A stretch of 33,950 bases of DNA from Candidatus Rothia avicola (GCA_019115985.1 DXCN01000039.1:1-33950); one strand, 5' to 3'. Positions 8,527 to 17,204 are shown, counted from the first letter of the stretch. The notes: a model not told the origin generated them from the sequence alone. Numbers and translations are program-made.

Positions 8527-8960
8527 CGTAGCCCCCCGTGCCAGGCCGTTCCGCGGGCGAGGGTAGCTGAGCGCGGGGTGAACCCAGAGGCTTTAGCCCC
8601 GCACCCTAGCTGTGCCAGGTCAGCGTCAGGAAACCATATATTTCCTGCGCGGGTCAGCGGGTCGACCGTGTAGGAGTAGCCGTGCTCGCTCTCAGAGCGG
8701 AAGCCCACGGCCTCCGGGTCTACACGGGCCACACGCGCCACCGCCTCAATCACCAAATCCTTAGCGATAGCGATAGCGCGGGCGTCGCCCCGGCGGATAC
8801 GGGTCTCAGTAGCTGGGCAGAGCGCAAAGAGCTTGCGCTCTGCCTTCGCTAGCTGGTGATCGAGCCAGGACATGGCCGCCGGGTCATTTACATCGAGGGT
8901 GCCCCTCAGCTCATCATTTACCTCATCAGGTGAAATAGACAGCAAATTATTGCAGGCCAT
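8523..8960 (-). CDS. Head-tail adaptor (Gp19/Gp15/Gp42-like)
   Basis: The 145-aa helical protein has the features of actinophage adaptor proteins: an N-terminal helix bundle (LDHQLAKAERKLFALCPATETRIRRGD), a conserved VIEAVARVARVDPEAVGFRSESEHGYSYTVD-like central region with an ESEHGYSY motif, and a Trp-Phe-Asp segment near the end (NIWFPDADLAQL). It binds the portal ring to the stopper. It follows the capsid genes directly. Confidence 0.75.
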   Translation of the reverse strand: MACNNLLSISPDEVNDELRGTLDVNDPAAMSWLDHQLAKAERKLFALCPATETRIRRGDARAIAIAKDLVIEAVARVARVDPEAVGFRSESEHGYSYTVDPLTRAGNIWFPDADLAQLGCGAKASGFTPRSATLARGTAWHGGLR

Positions 8961-8974
8961 GGGCTTTCACCGCC

Positions 8975-9289
8975 TTACTCGGTATCGAAGGAATCGCCGG
9001 CGTCCAGCTCTGAATCATCGACCAGATCAGCGGTCGCAGGTTCGGGCTCAGGCGCGGTTTCTTCCACGGAGGTAGGCTCTACAGCCTCTTCGACGGCCGC
9101 TGCTTCCTCAGCACCGGCCTCGGTCTTCTTCTTGCTCCCAGCGGTCTGCTTGGGTACGAGATTTGCCTCTGCCACCAGGTCCTTGAAGCCTGCCGGCAGG
9201 TCTTGACCAGCCTGCAAAAATACAGGCTGGTCAGTTTTGGGGTCTCGAACCAGCACGTTGACCGCGAGTTTACGCTTTGCGGCCGCCAT
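8975..9289 (-). CDS. Small acidic head-region protein, unknown
   Basis: The first ~40 residues look like a small beta domain (KLAVNVLVRDPKTDQPVFL, QAGQDLPAG). The rest is a Glu/Ala/Pro-rich, probably disordered tail (residues ~50-104). It starts 2 bases after the capsid gene stop. Similar small proteins are common after actinophage capsid genes; the function is not known to me. Confidence 0.7.
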   Translation of the reverse strand: MAAAKRKLAVNVLVRDPKTDQPVFLQAGQDLPAGFKDLVAEANLVPKQTAGSKKKTEAGAEEAAAVEEAVEPTSVEETAPEPEPATADLVDDSELDAGDSFDTE

Positions 9290-9291
9290 GG

Positions 9292-10314
9292 TTAGAGCAC
9301 CTTAGCGACCAGGGAGCGGTCTGCGTTGGCAAGCACGGGCAGGGCAATCGCGTCAGCGGCGATTTCCAGACCCACAGGGGGCTTGGAATTCTCGAAAACC
9401 GCTGCCACCAGACCGGCGGCGTCGGCCTCGTCGATACCCCATGAGGGGGTGAAAGCTGAAGCGGTGGTACCCCAGGGGGTGCCGCCGAGCTCAGAGGCCT
9501 CGGCAGAGAACTTCTCACCCGCAGCGGGCAGGAAGATCAGGCGGTCATCGGGAATCAGACGCCCCGCTGCGGTGGCTTTATCAAAGACCTGCAGGGTGGG
9601 CAGGCCCTGGCCCAGCAGAACATCGTTGATTTCCATCAGGCCAGCGGGTCGAGAACCGCCATTAGCGAGCGCGGTGGCGAAATCCGGGTGCTTGGCCAGC
9701 TGGCGCAGGATTCGGCGAGAGGTAAGGATTGCGCCAGGCGCGTCACCGAAGTTGCTGTTTGCGTAGGTTTCAGCGTAGAGCGCGATATCTTCCAGTGGGT
9801 CGCCACCTACATTCCAGAGGGTGCCGGCGGTGACGTCGTGGGTGCCTGAGCGTCCGAAAGATTCGTCAATCTTCAGATCGTCCTGCTCGATGGTCAGGCG
9901 GCCAGTGACCAGCAGGTTGGCGCGTTCGAGCTCAAGGCGTTCGAAGTAGGCGTCGACCATGCGGGCGGCACGGCGCTTGATCCAGGATTCCTTGGCGGCG
10001 TCGGAATTACGGCCGGTGAGGACGGCTTCCTGCTCGCCGAATCGGCCCTGCTCGGAGAGGGGCATGAGCTTGATGGTGCGCTTGACCTTGGTGGCGCCGG
10101 TACCGAATCGGGGCTCGGCGTCGAAGGCGCGGCGCTTGGCAGGTTCGGCGGGGGTGTTGCCCTCAACGGTGACGTCGACGGTGGCGCCATCGACGTTGTA
10201 GTTGGGCAGGAAGGCGGAGAGGACGCCGTCCTTCTCTTCCTTTGCGATGTAGAGTTCGCGCATGAATTCGGTCAGCGCGGCGGGGTCGAAGATGTCGGAA
10301 TTCAGAGTAGGCAT
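9292..10314 (-). CDS. Major capsid protein (lambda E-like)
   Basis: The 340-aa protein has the size and pattern of the lambda gpE-type HK97-fold coat (Phage_cap_E). Features include a FDPAALTEFMRELY N-terminal helix, long-arm and spine-like segments (AARMVDAYFERLELERANLLVTG around 135-160), and a C-terminal strand TPSWGIDEADAAGLVAAVFENSKPP. It follows the decoration protein gene, which matches lambda-like D-E order. The start is preceded by AAAGG. Confidence 0.85.
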   Translation of the reverse strand: MPTLNSDIFDPAALTEFMRELYIAKEEKDGVLSAFLPNYNVDGATVDVTVEGNTPAEPAKRRAFDAEPRFGTGATKVKRTIKLMPLSEQGRFGEQEAVLTGRNSDAAKESWIKRRAARMVDAYFERLELERANLLVTGRLTIEQDDLKIDESFGRSGTHDVTAGTLWNVGGDPLEDIALYAETYANSNFGDAPGAILTSRRILRQLAKHPDFATALANGGSRPAGLMEINDVLLGQGLPTLQVFDKATAAGRLIPDDRLIFLPAAGEKFSAEASELGGTPWGTTASAFTPSWGIDEADAAGLVAAVFENSKPPVGLEIAADAIALPVLANADRSLVAKVL

Positions 10315-10332
10315 GCTGATTTACCGCCTTTC

Positions 10333-10704
10333 TTAGAGGTAAGTAATGGTGGAGTTGGCCTGGGTGGTGGGCTTGGTGAAGCCTCCCAAGGGGACGCGGG
10401 AGGCGACGACGCGGCCGTGGTCGAGCATGGGCGCTGCGACTCGGGCAGTTTCACCGACCGATACAGCCAGATCGTGCATGAGGTGGCCGGCGAAATTTTC
10501 TCCGGTGTAGGGGCCGGCGAAGCCGTCTTCACCGATAGCCAGAGGGAAGCCCTGGGGCAAGCGGCCGTTCTTGAAGTGGGTGCCCGGGGTGAACTTCGAG
10601 AGATCGAGGGTTACGGTGCGGGCGTTCCACTGGCCGTGCGCGGAAGCGAGCCATGACTGGTCGCCGTCGATGATGGTGGTTACGGGGTTGCCGATGATAG
10701 ACAT
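10333..10704 (-). CDS. Head decoration protein (lambda D-like)
   Basis: The 123-aa product has the hallmarks of the head decoration (HDPD) family: G/T-rich beta segments, a PLAIGEDGFAGPYTG region and a closing ATRVAAPMLDHGRVVASRVPL-like strand. It is directly upstream of the major capsid gene. It would bind capsid trimers and stabilise the shell. Confidence 0.75.
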   Translation of the reverse strand: MSIIGNPVTTIIDGDQSWLASAHGQWNARTVTLDLSKFTPGTHFKNGRLPQGFPLAIGEDGFAGPYTGENFAGHLMHDLAVSVGETARVAAPMLDHGRVVASRVPLGGFTKPTTQANSTITYL

Positions 10705-10706
10705 TT

Positions 10707-11588
10707 TTACCGTCCTTTTTGATTGAGATATTCTTCAGCCTTAGCCTTACCCAGCTCCTTGCCACCTACACCCTGAGTCCCACGATGGCCAGAGTGGTTC
10801 TCGGGGGAGCCCTTTCGGGTGAAGGCATCAAGGAAGGTGGTAAGGGCTTCGGTGTTGATTGAGTGGTCGGGGTTGAGGAAGGCCGTGGGGGCCAGGGAGG
10901 TTTTGAGTAGCTGTAGGGCGTCCGCGTTGAGCTTGCGGGCTGTGGCCTCAGCGCTCAGGTGAGTGTTGAAGCGCTCCAAGGCGAATTCTTCATTGACCTT
11001 GGCGCGTTCTTCAGCGCGGGCAGCCTCAATGAGCGCCTGCACGTCTTGGCCGGGGGCCGGGTCTTCGTCGCCGGTAGGCTCACCCTCGGCGTCCGATTCT
11101 TCGGAGCCCTCGACGTCGCCCGCCTCGGGCTGTTCGGGGCCGGAGGGCTCAGGCTCAGCAGGTTCTTCCGGTTCGGCAGGCTCCTCATCAAAGGTGATGG
11201 TGGTTTCGCCCTCGATGCCGGTGTAATCCTGCCACCAGGCGTCAATTGCCTCGTGCTTGGAGTCGTCGCCGTCGCGCTCACTCACGCGGGCCTTAGAGAC
11301 CTCAGCGGAAGTCAGCAGCACGATGGTCTCATCGGCCTTGATTCGCTCAGCGGCCGCGGCGCGCTCATCGGCCTTAGCCAGAGTTCGTACCACGAAAACG
11401 TCCTTGCCCAGGTCATGGGCGCGGGACTCAGCCTCAAGACGCCACCGCTCAGCGGTATCAGCGTCAGGAGCGAGCGCCCGGAAGCTGTCGAAGTCGATGA
11501 CGGCGCCGCCGGTCTTGGCTGCCTGCTCGGTGGCGTAGGTGCTCTTACCTGCGCCGGGTGGACCCACGATGAGGTGGACTTTATTCAT
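10707..11588 (-). CDS. P-loop kinase-like domain fused to a capsid scaffold-like domain
   Basis: Residues 1-~130 form a nucleotide kinase-like domain with a perfect Walker A (GPPGAGKST at 9-17), an Asp-containing strand (AVIDFDSF) and a lid-like region with paired Arg (SKARVSERDGDDSKH). Residues ~134-178 are an acidic Glu/Pro/Asp linker. The last ~115 residues are helical, then basic (AARAEERAKVNEEFALERF; FLNPDHSINTEALTTFLDAF; RGTQGVGGKELGKAKAEEYL), like actinophage scaffolding proteins. The gene sits between the MuF and decoration genes, the normal scaffold slot. The start overlaps the upstream start/stop region by 4 bases. The domain fusion is unusual. Confidence 0.75.
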   Translation of the reverse strand: MNKVHLIVGPPGAGKSTYATEQAAKTGGAVIDFDSFRALAPDADTAERWRLEAESRAHDLGKDVFVVRTLAKADERAAAAERIKADETIVLLTSAEVSKARVSERDGDDSKHEAIDAWWQDYTGIEGETTITFDEEPAEPEEPAEPEPSGPEQPEAGDVEGSEESDAEGEPTGDEDPAPGQDVQALIEAARAEERAKVNEEFALERFNTHLSAEATARKLNADALQLLKTSLAPTAFLNPDHSINTEALTTFLDAFTRKGSPENHSGHRGTQGVGGKELGKAKAEEYLNQKGR

Positions 11589-12655
11589 GCTGCCTCCTTA
11601 GCGGCTGCGAGTTTGGTGTACTTGGTGATGTCTTTTTCTGCCCGGCGAAGACCAAAGGCGAAGCCGATGGCGCGGGGGTCATCGGGGTTGATACCCTCGG
11701 CCTTTAACTCTTGGAGCTTCTTGGCGTAGGCCTCTTTTTGGGATTGGGCACGGGAGAGACGCTTTTGAGCCTCAGCCGGGGTGAGCTCCTTGGTGCGAGA
11801 GCCTGGCACCACGTAAGGTGGCTTCTTCTTGCGCCGGCGCTTCTGTGCTTCTTCCGGCGTCAGGTAGGTATCACCGACGCGAGCCAGGACGGGCCCTAGC
11901 TCGCCGTGCGCGTAGGTGGTGACCCGAATGTTTTTCAGGTTCTTGTAATCATTGCCCTGCGCTGCCTCGTAGAGGGCGTCGAGGTCTTCCCGGTTGAGGG
12001 AGAGCCCGGGGTCATTGGACTTGGTGACGGGTGCGACCGAGCAATTACAGCCACCGTGAATAGGGAGCAGGTCTTCCATGCCGTAGATACGGTCAGCAGC
12101 CACAATGCACAGGCCACAGACCCCGCTCTTGGAGAGCTCAGGGTGGATAATGCGCCGGTAGCCGATGACTTTCTCAGAGCGGCGGAATTGCGCGATACTA
12201 GCGTTTCGCTTGGTCAGCTGCGCGTTATCTTTGCCGATGTGGCTTGCTCGCTGAAAGGCGGCGTCCAGTGCCTCGACCTCGCTCTTACCCTCAGAGAGCG
12301 CGTACCGGTATTGCTCGGCCGGGCGCTGCCAGACCTGCACCGGGTCAACCGGGCGGGGGTACTCAAAAACCTCCGGCGCCTCAGCTGACGCCGGGGCGTC
12401 CACCTGGCCCATGAGCTCCCGGGCACTAGCGGCGGCGATCTCGTAAATCTGCTTCAGCGCACGGGTCTCAGCCTCAGCAGCGAGCGTGGCCGCCCGCTCC
12501 ACCGCGTCATCGTCGTACCAGCCATCGAAAGACCCCCAGATAGCTCCCAGGGCTTCCATGAGCATGGCTAGCATGCGCGAGTGGAGGGAGTCGGCGCCCA
12601 TGATGGTTTGCATCAGCTTCTGACTGACCTTAGCCACGGGCGCCACCCCTCTCAC
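11585..12655 (-). CDS. MuF-like minor head protein
   Basis: The protein (356 aa from the GTG at 12655, coupled to the portal stop as TAGTG) has the Zn-binding cluster typical of VG15/MuF proteins: C180, C183, H200, C203 and C205 in VCGLCIVAADRIYG...HGGCNC. An alternative GTG at 12637 has a better AGGGGTGG site. The C-terminus (~230-356) is highly basic and helical (RRRKKKPP, KDITKYTKLAAAKE). MuF proteins sit near the portal and may be co-ejected. The position just after the portal gene fits. Confidence 0.85.
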   Translation of the reverse strand: MRGVAPVAKVSQKLMQTIMGADSLHSRMLAMLMEALGAIWGSFDGWYDDDAVERAATLAAEAETRALKQIYEIAAASARELMGQVDAPASAEAPEVFEYPRPVDPVQVWQRPAEQYRYALSEGKSEVEALDAAFQRASHIGKDNAQLTKRNASIAQFRRSEKVIGYRRIIHPELSKSGVCGLCIVAADRIYGMEDLLPIHGGCNCSVAPVTKSNDPGLSLNREDLDALYEAAQGNDYKNLKNIRVTTYAHGELGPVLARVGDTYLTPEEAQKRRRKKKPPYVVPGSRTKELTPAEAQKRLSRAQSQKEAYAKKLQELKAEGINPDDPRAIGFAFGLRRAEKDITKYTKLAAAKEAA

Positions 12656-14091
12656 TATTCGGTAGTTGTGGTATCGAGGTTCAGACCTGCCAGCAGGCTC
12701 TGACCGCTACCGGCATCAAGCAGAGCGTTTGAAGCGCGGTAGGCTTCCATCTGCTGAATCTGAGCCGGGGAGAATTCGAAGAAGAGCTCGGCGACCGTCT
12801 GTACCGGTAGGCCAGATTGGATAGCCAGCTGACCTGCCTGGGCTCGCTCCTGCAGGGACGAGCGGCGGGCAGGTGCCCAGACCACGCGCATTTGCCGGCG
12901 GTCAGCAAGCTCTTCTTGCCCGGAGAAGCGCAGCATGTGGCTTACAGCAGCGGCAAAGCGCGGGGTAAGGCGCTTCTGCAAATCCTCTGCCTTGAAAATC
13001 TGGCCCTCACGCATGAGCTCGGAGGACGCCGCGGACTGCTGGGCCGCGTCCGAAGAGAGCGCGTAGAGCGGGGCCTGGGCGGCAATAGCCAGCCTCTCGA
13101 CGTCCTTGGTGATGGAGGTAATCAGCTGGTTGATATCGCCGGTGCCTGACTCCCATACATCAGCAGCCGCAGGAAGAATCCACAGGCTGCCAGGGTCAGA
13201 AGTGAAGATATTGCTGTAATCAATCAGTTCTCCGGTATCAGGGTCGGCGTTCGGCACGCCCTTGATGGCTCGCTGTTTGAAGGCCTGCATGGCGGTGATA
13301 ATCATCTGCTGCAAGATGATGTGATTGATGCGCTGCATGTGCGGGATATGCTTCTCAAATTCACCCTTGCCAAAGCGGTTCTGCAGAGTGTAGACCGGCA
13401 CACCGGGGACGGAGAGCTTTACGTGCCCGGGTGCTTCCGCTGCCTCGTCCTCAGCACTCCATTCGAAGCCTGAGAGGCTGATGGTCTGCTTGAAGATCAC
13501 AGACCTGCCCGGCTTGTAGGCCACGCGCATGTAGCCATCGCGGTAGAGAACTAGCACATCGCGGTTGGCGGTATCATCGCGGTAGACCTTGAGGGCGGCG
13601 ACGTTTTTAGCCGGGTCGGTGGGGTCAGCCTCAGCGACCATCTCGGCCGGGTGCTCAGCGCTCAGCCGGCCAACCACATTCCCCGCCTCATCGATGTCCT
13701 CGCGTACCAGCAGGTAAGCCACCGACAGCGAAAGCATCCACTCGATAGCCTGCCGGAAATGAGCGTTAGCATCGGTCTCCAGCAGGGCCGCGTTCATGGC
13801 GTCTGTCTGCTCGTCCGTGGGGCTATTCCCCGCCCTCACCGTCTCCACCTGCGTCCGGTAGAGAGTCGAAGAGACAATCAGCTCGGCTAGATTTAGGGAT
13901 GCGACACCCAGCAGGCGTTCATAGCCGTCCTTTGCCTTGGCATCGATCTGCCAAGGGGCCGGAGGGCTTCCATCAAGCCATGCCTGCAGCTCTTCGATAC
14001 GCGGACGACGGGTGCTGAGTGCCTTGGCGAGCCGGGCGACCCACCATTCATCACTGCCGGGGGTCTTGAGCAGGGTCTTATCAAAAGCCAC
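12655..14091 (-). CDS. Portal protein (SPP1 gp6-like)
   Basis: The 478-aa protein lies directly after the large terminase, the usual portal position. It contains portal-family segments such as RLSAEHPAEMVAEADP and HKKIPHMQRINHI-type wing residues (EKHIPHMQRINHIILQQMIITAM around 245-268), and an ASSELMREGQ crown-like motif. The start is a GTG with GGAGG upstream. It makes the dodecameric DNA channel at the head vertex. Confidence 0.88.
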   Translation of the reverse strand: MAFDKTLLKTPGSDEWWVARLAKALSTRRPRIEELQAWLDGSPPAPWQIDAKAKDGYERLLGVASLNLAELIVSSTLYRTQVETVRAGNSPTDEQTDAMNAALLETDANAHFRQAIEWMLSLSVAYLLVREDIDEAGNVVGRLSAEHPAEMVAEADPTDPAKNVAALKVYRDDTANRDVLVLYRDGYMRVAYKPGRSVIFKQTISLSGFEWSAEDEAAEAPGHVKLSVPGVPVYTLQNRFGKGEFEKHIPHMQRINHIILQQMIITAMQAFKQRAIKGVPNADPDTGELIDYSNIFTSDPGSLWILPAAADVWESGTGDINQLITSITKDVERLAIAAQAPLYALSSDAAQQSAASSELMREGQIFKAEDLQKRLTPRFAAAVSHMLRFSGQEELADRRQMRVVWAPARRSSLQERAQAGQLAIQSGLPVQTVAELFFEFSPAQIQQMEAYRASNALLDAGSGQSLLAGLNLDTTTTE

Positions 14092-14103
14092 GTGGGACCT
14101 CCT

Positions 14104-15780
14104 TTAGTAGATTCGGCGGGGTACGAAAGTTTGCTTGGGCTTCTCCACATCGCCCTTCTTGACGAAAGTTGCGCGAGCTTCAAAAGCCAATGTGGCAGCA
14201 ATCGCCGCGTCAATCTTGCGCGGGGACTTCTGCGACTCCTTACCAATGACCTCCATATTGCGCGAGCGCGTCCACTTCTGGGCGTTCTGGAAGTGCCGTA
14301 CCAGCTGGCGGTTGGGAATGATTTTTGCGCGGCCGTCATCAAGAGCAATCTTCAGCCGCTGTAGCGCGAAGTGCATCTTGGTATCGTGCGCGGTGTAGAA
14401 AGCGATTTTTGACCCGGCGCCTGATGCCACGCGCAGCTCTTCACCGAAATCTCGCTCCCACTTATCGAGCCAATCCTGCCAGTAGGGCGGGTCAGCAAAG
14501 AAGCCGACAACCGTGAATCGCTGGAAAGCCAGGCGTACGGCCGCGTCAAACTTCTTTTCATTCACGTGCCAATCTCGGGCTTCGGGGCCGTCCGGGCGCT
14601 CCTGTATGCACAGCGGGAAGAGCAGGCCGTCTGAGACGCGGCAGGCCACCAGGGCGGTGGCGTCATTGGTGAGCGAGCCGTCAAAGCCCAGGGTTATTTC
14701 TTCCCCGTCTTCGACGATATCGCCCCACCGTTCAGGCAGGTCTTTGGTGGCTTTCTCTAGGGTGTCAAGGCGGAGCCAGGCGTTCGAGCCTTCCACTAGG
14801 GCATTGAGGAAGTAGCGGCGGGAGTCATTGACGGTTGAACGCGGGTCATAGATATCGTCAATGATCGCTTCAACCGAATTCCATTCCATGGCCTCGCCGT
14901 AGGATTCGATAATTGCTTCCTTCAGGGCGATGACGTCGCTTAAATCAGAGAGCTGAGAGCCGCGGTGGTCATAGAGCAGGCGCTGACGGCCGCGAAACTT
15001 GCCGTCCTGGATGTTACGGGCCAAGTTATAGGTTCGCTCGGCGATGGAATCTTCGCCCGGGGCGTACATAGTGGTTGTTTCCAGGTACCAGGTGCCAGCG
15101 CCCTTAGCGCGCTTCTTGAGATTTCGCGTGACGGTATCGTACATCTTCCGCAAGCGAGGAAGGTTGTAAAGGTGGGTCTCGTCAAAAACCACGAAGGTTT
15201 CCTTGCCACCATCCTTTGAAGCTGCCCCCGATGAGGTGGGGACGATATCGCCACCATCAGGCAATTTCACGCGAGTAAAGCCAACGTCCATGCCCTCAGC
15301 GGCGAGCACGGAGAGCGGCCCCTCGGTCAAGTTCACGTAGATGTTGTCGTAGGTATTGCCGGTCTGGCCTTCCTCGGTGGCCATGATGCGAATCATGGGG
15401 TCAACTACGCGGCGGCCCATCGGCTCGCCCGGTTCGTAGTAGTACCGTTTGCCTAAGAATTCGTAGTATTCGCCACCGGAAGCCCAGCCAGCGAACCGAC
15501 AGGGCCCAAATGCCTCGAAGAGCGCAAGATGCGCGCCAAGTCCTGACTTGTCGCAGCCCTTGGGGCGGGAGAAGAAGGCAGAGTCAACCAGGCGGTCACC
15601 GTTCTCATCAAGCAGGTAGCAATTGACGATGAAACCGCCGAATTCTTTCCCTCGACGAACCGGAGTTCCGCGCACATCTCCAGGGCCGTTGATTAGAAAG
15701 GTCTCAATCCACCACCAGGCTAAGAAACCAAGTGAACGCTCACGGGTAGCCCCAGCAGGTTTCACAAGAGTGCGAGCCAT
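14104..15780 (-). CDS. Terminase large subunit
   Basis: The 558-aa protein has the ATPase-nuclease layout of phage packaging motors. Residues 71-79 (SRPKGCDKS) form a divergent Walker A, FVVFDE at ~196-201 forms Walker B with catalytic Glu, and TTTMYAPG follows as the coupling segment. GFDGSLTNDATA at 365-375 begins the RNase H-like nuclease domain with its first Asp. A basic C-terminus follows. The start has GAGGAGG upstream. It cuts concatemers and pumps DNA; it is adjacent to the small subunit, HNH gene and candidate cos site. Confidence 0.93.
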   Translation of the reverse strand: MARTLVKPAGATRERSLGFLAWWWIETFLINGPGDVRGTPVRRGKEFGGFIVNCYLLDENGDRLVDSAFFSRPKGCDKSGLGAHLALFEAFGPCRFAGWASGGEYYEFLGKRYYYEPGEPMGRRVVDPMIRIMATEEGQTGNTYDNIYVNLTEGPLSVLAAEGMDVGFTRVKLPDGGDIVPTSSGAASKDGGKETFVVFDETHLYNLPRLRKMYDTVTRNLKKRAKGAGTWYLETTTMYAPGEDSIAERTYNLARNIQDGKFRGRQRLLYDHRGSQLSDLSDVIALKEAIIESYGEAMEWNSVEAIIDDIYDPRSTVNDSRRYFLNALVEGSNAWLRLDTLEKATKDLPERWGDIVEDGEEITLGFDGSLTNDATALVACRVSDGLLFPLCIQERPDGPEARDWHVNEKKFDAAVRLAFQRFTVVGFFADPPYWQDWLDKWERDFGEELRVASGAGSKIAFYTAHDTKMHFALQRLKIALDDGRAKIIPNRQLVRHFQNAQKWTRSRNMEVIGKESQKSPRKIDAAIAATLAFEARATFVKKGDVEKPKQTFVPRRIY

Positions 15781-15783
15781 ACC

Positions 15784-16248
15784 TTATTCCTCCTCAGCCA
15801 GCAGCGCATTTCTACGGCTACGAGCAGCCGATAGATTCGGGATATCCTCAGCGCGGACGTCCCCAACCTCAGGGATAGTCACGATCTCGGCGCGCAGGCG
15901 GTTACGGTCATCAGGGGTAGCCCCAAATTTAGCCACGCGCAGGCGCACTTCAGAGGCGAAATCCCAGCGCCCGTTCTTCCACATGTTGTGGTGAATCAGC
16001 GCAGTATCAAGCAGATAATCCCAATCAGGGTCAGAGAGCATACGCGAAGCCTGAGGTGAGCGCCTCCAATTTTCCCACCAGCGCCGGGTCATCGGATGCC
16101 ACTCGGTGGGCTCCCCCTTGGTATTCAGTAAGACGCCATCAGGAAGCTCAGGCCCTCGAACCTCGCCATCCTGCTGCAGCTGAGTAAATTCCGGCCTCTT
16201 ATTACGCCGAATCGCATCCTTTTTAGGAGCCGGACCAACACCAGCCAT
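15784..16248 (-). CDS. Terminase small subunit
   Basis: The 154-aa protein has the typical actinophage small-terminase pattern: a basic N-terminus, then HPMTRRWWENWRRSPQASRMLSDPDWDYLLDTALIHHNMW, and a helical C-terminus ending LSAARSRRNALLAEE. It is directly upstream of the large subunit. It probably binds packaging DNA near the G-tract region beside it. Confidence 0.88.
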   Translation of the reverse strand: MAGVGPAPKKDAIRRNKRPEFTQLQQDGEVRGPELPDGVLLNTKGEPTEWHPMTRRWWENWRRSPQASRMLSDPDWDYLLDTALIHHNMWKNGRWDFASEVRLRVAKFGATPDDRNRLRAEIVTIPEVGDVRAEDIPNLSAARSRRNALLAEEE

Positions 16249-16339
16249 AGGGAAAACACCCCCTCATCAAACACGAAAACACTATCTCACTAGCAAAAAC
16301 TCAATTCCCCCAGACCCGTACACAGCGCGAGACCCAGAA

Positions 16340-16394
16340 CGGAGCGGGGGGGGGCTCGCGCAGGGGCGGGGGGGACCCCCCAAGGGGGGGGCTC
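16340..16394. other. Candidate cos / packaging site (G-tracts between small terminase and HNH gene)
   Basis: Three G-runs (9 at 16346-16354, 7 at 16368-16374, 8 at 16384-16391) lie in a 50-base stretch. Two end in GCTC, and the middle one forms GGGGGG-A-CCCCCC. The location between an HNH nuclease and the small terminase, 90 bases from the small terminase start, is where cos sites lie in many cos-packaging siphophages. Overhang position cannot be read directly. Confidence 0.45.
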
Positions 16395-16692
16395 AGCCAG
16401 AAATCAACCCCGGATGAACCGGCGAAGATTTCTTCTGACGCACCCGCCGACCACCCTGCGAACCAGTCTTCTGATTGTGATGCCACGAGCAAAGACTCTG
16501 CAGCATGTGAATACGATGGTCATCAGGCTCACCGATATGATCCACATCGGTAGCCTTCTCAACGCAACGCTGCCCGGTATCTTCACGGATATGCACGCAG
16601 CGATAGCCATCGCGCTTGAGAACTATCGCCCGACGCCGCCACCAATCAGGCGGCAACGGCGTGGTACGCGAACTCTTACTCTTCCATGTCAT
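16393..16692 (-). CDS. HNH endonuclease
   Basis: The 99-aa reading uses the ATG at 16692, which has GGAG seven bases upstream; the longer frame lacks a site. It shows an HNH nuclease core: RDGYRC (C32), RC at 42-43, DVDHIGEPDDH (D51, H52), LCSWHH (C68, H71, H72) and a following Asn/Lys. HNH proteins next to the terminase activate cos cleavage in many cos phages. It overlaps the upstream gene by 17 bases. Confidence 0.9.
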   Translation of the reverse strand: MTWKSKSSRTTPLPPDWWRRRAIVLKRDGYRCVHIREDTGQRCVEKATDVDHIGEPDDHRIHMLQSLCSWHHNQKTGSQGGRRVRQKKSSPVHPGLISG

Positions 16693-16906
16693 CGATACGC
16701 TCCGGGGCAAGCACCGCGTACAGGAAAGCACCGAGCCCCAGCCTTGCCGCTGAGGAAGAACCAGGGCTTGAGCCAAGGTGCATGTACTCCTCATCTTCTT
16801 CGAAGTCCACCACGCTCATACCCACGATTACATCAGTGGCCTTCGCGGTCTCTGGAAGGTCAGATTCCAGCTCGATTTCCTGACCATTATCAAGCACTAA
16901 CTTCAT
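16676..16906 (-). CDS. Small acidic protein, unknown
   Basis: The 76-aa product has a beta-like N-terminus (MKLVLDNGQEIELES), acidic clusters (FEEDEE) and a more hydrophobic C-terminal half. It overlaps the HNH gene start. A weak AAAGG lies about 11 bases before the ATG. It looks like a phage accessory protein; no family recognised. Confidence 0.6.
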   Translation of the reverse strand: MKLVLDNGQEIELESDLPETAKATDVIVGMSVVDFEEDEEYMHLGSSPGSSSAARLGLGAFLYAVLAPERIDDMEE

Positions 16907-17010
16907 GCCACCGACTGCCTTTCACTAGAAGGTAGGCACGCCCCCGCATGCTTTGAATCCGTAGAAACCATTCAAGAATATGTGTGAATCAAATATAGGG
17001 GACGCACCAG

Positions 17011-17083
17011 CTAGGCGCGCAGGACTCGAACCTGCAACTCCGGGACCAAAACCCGGCCAGTTACCAATTACTTACAGCACCTA
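17011..17083 (-). tRNA. tRNA-Gln (anticodon UUG)
   Basis: The minus strand folds as a 73-base tRNA. The acceptor TAGGTGC pairs with GCGCCTA (one G·T), and the anticodon arm CCGGG-TTTTGGT-CCCGG gives anticodon TTG. The T arm GCAGG-TTCGAGT-CCTGC is perfect, with a 4-base variable loop. The D arm contains AATTGGTAA but pairs weakly. CCA is not encoded. Anticodon TTG reads Gln CAA codons. It lies in the gene-free stretch between the early and late modules. Confidence 0.85.
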
Positions 17084-17204
17084 TCAAGCCGCCGACGCCG
17101 CCACCTCATTACAGGCAACGGCGCCGGAAGCCTCGCTCGTTTCAACCAAGACAACGAAAGAAATCCGCAAGCTCAGACCACTTGAGCCAGACTGCTTAAA
17201 CGAC

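Noticed and set aside
10959-11729. 256-aa plus-strand open frame opposite the kinase-scaffold gene
   Set aside because: Antisense of a Glu/Ala/Pro-rich gene, low complexity, no site; the minus frame has all motifs.
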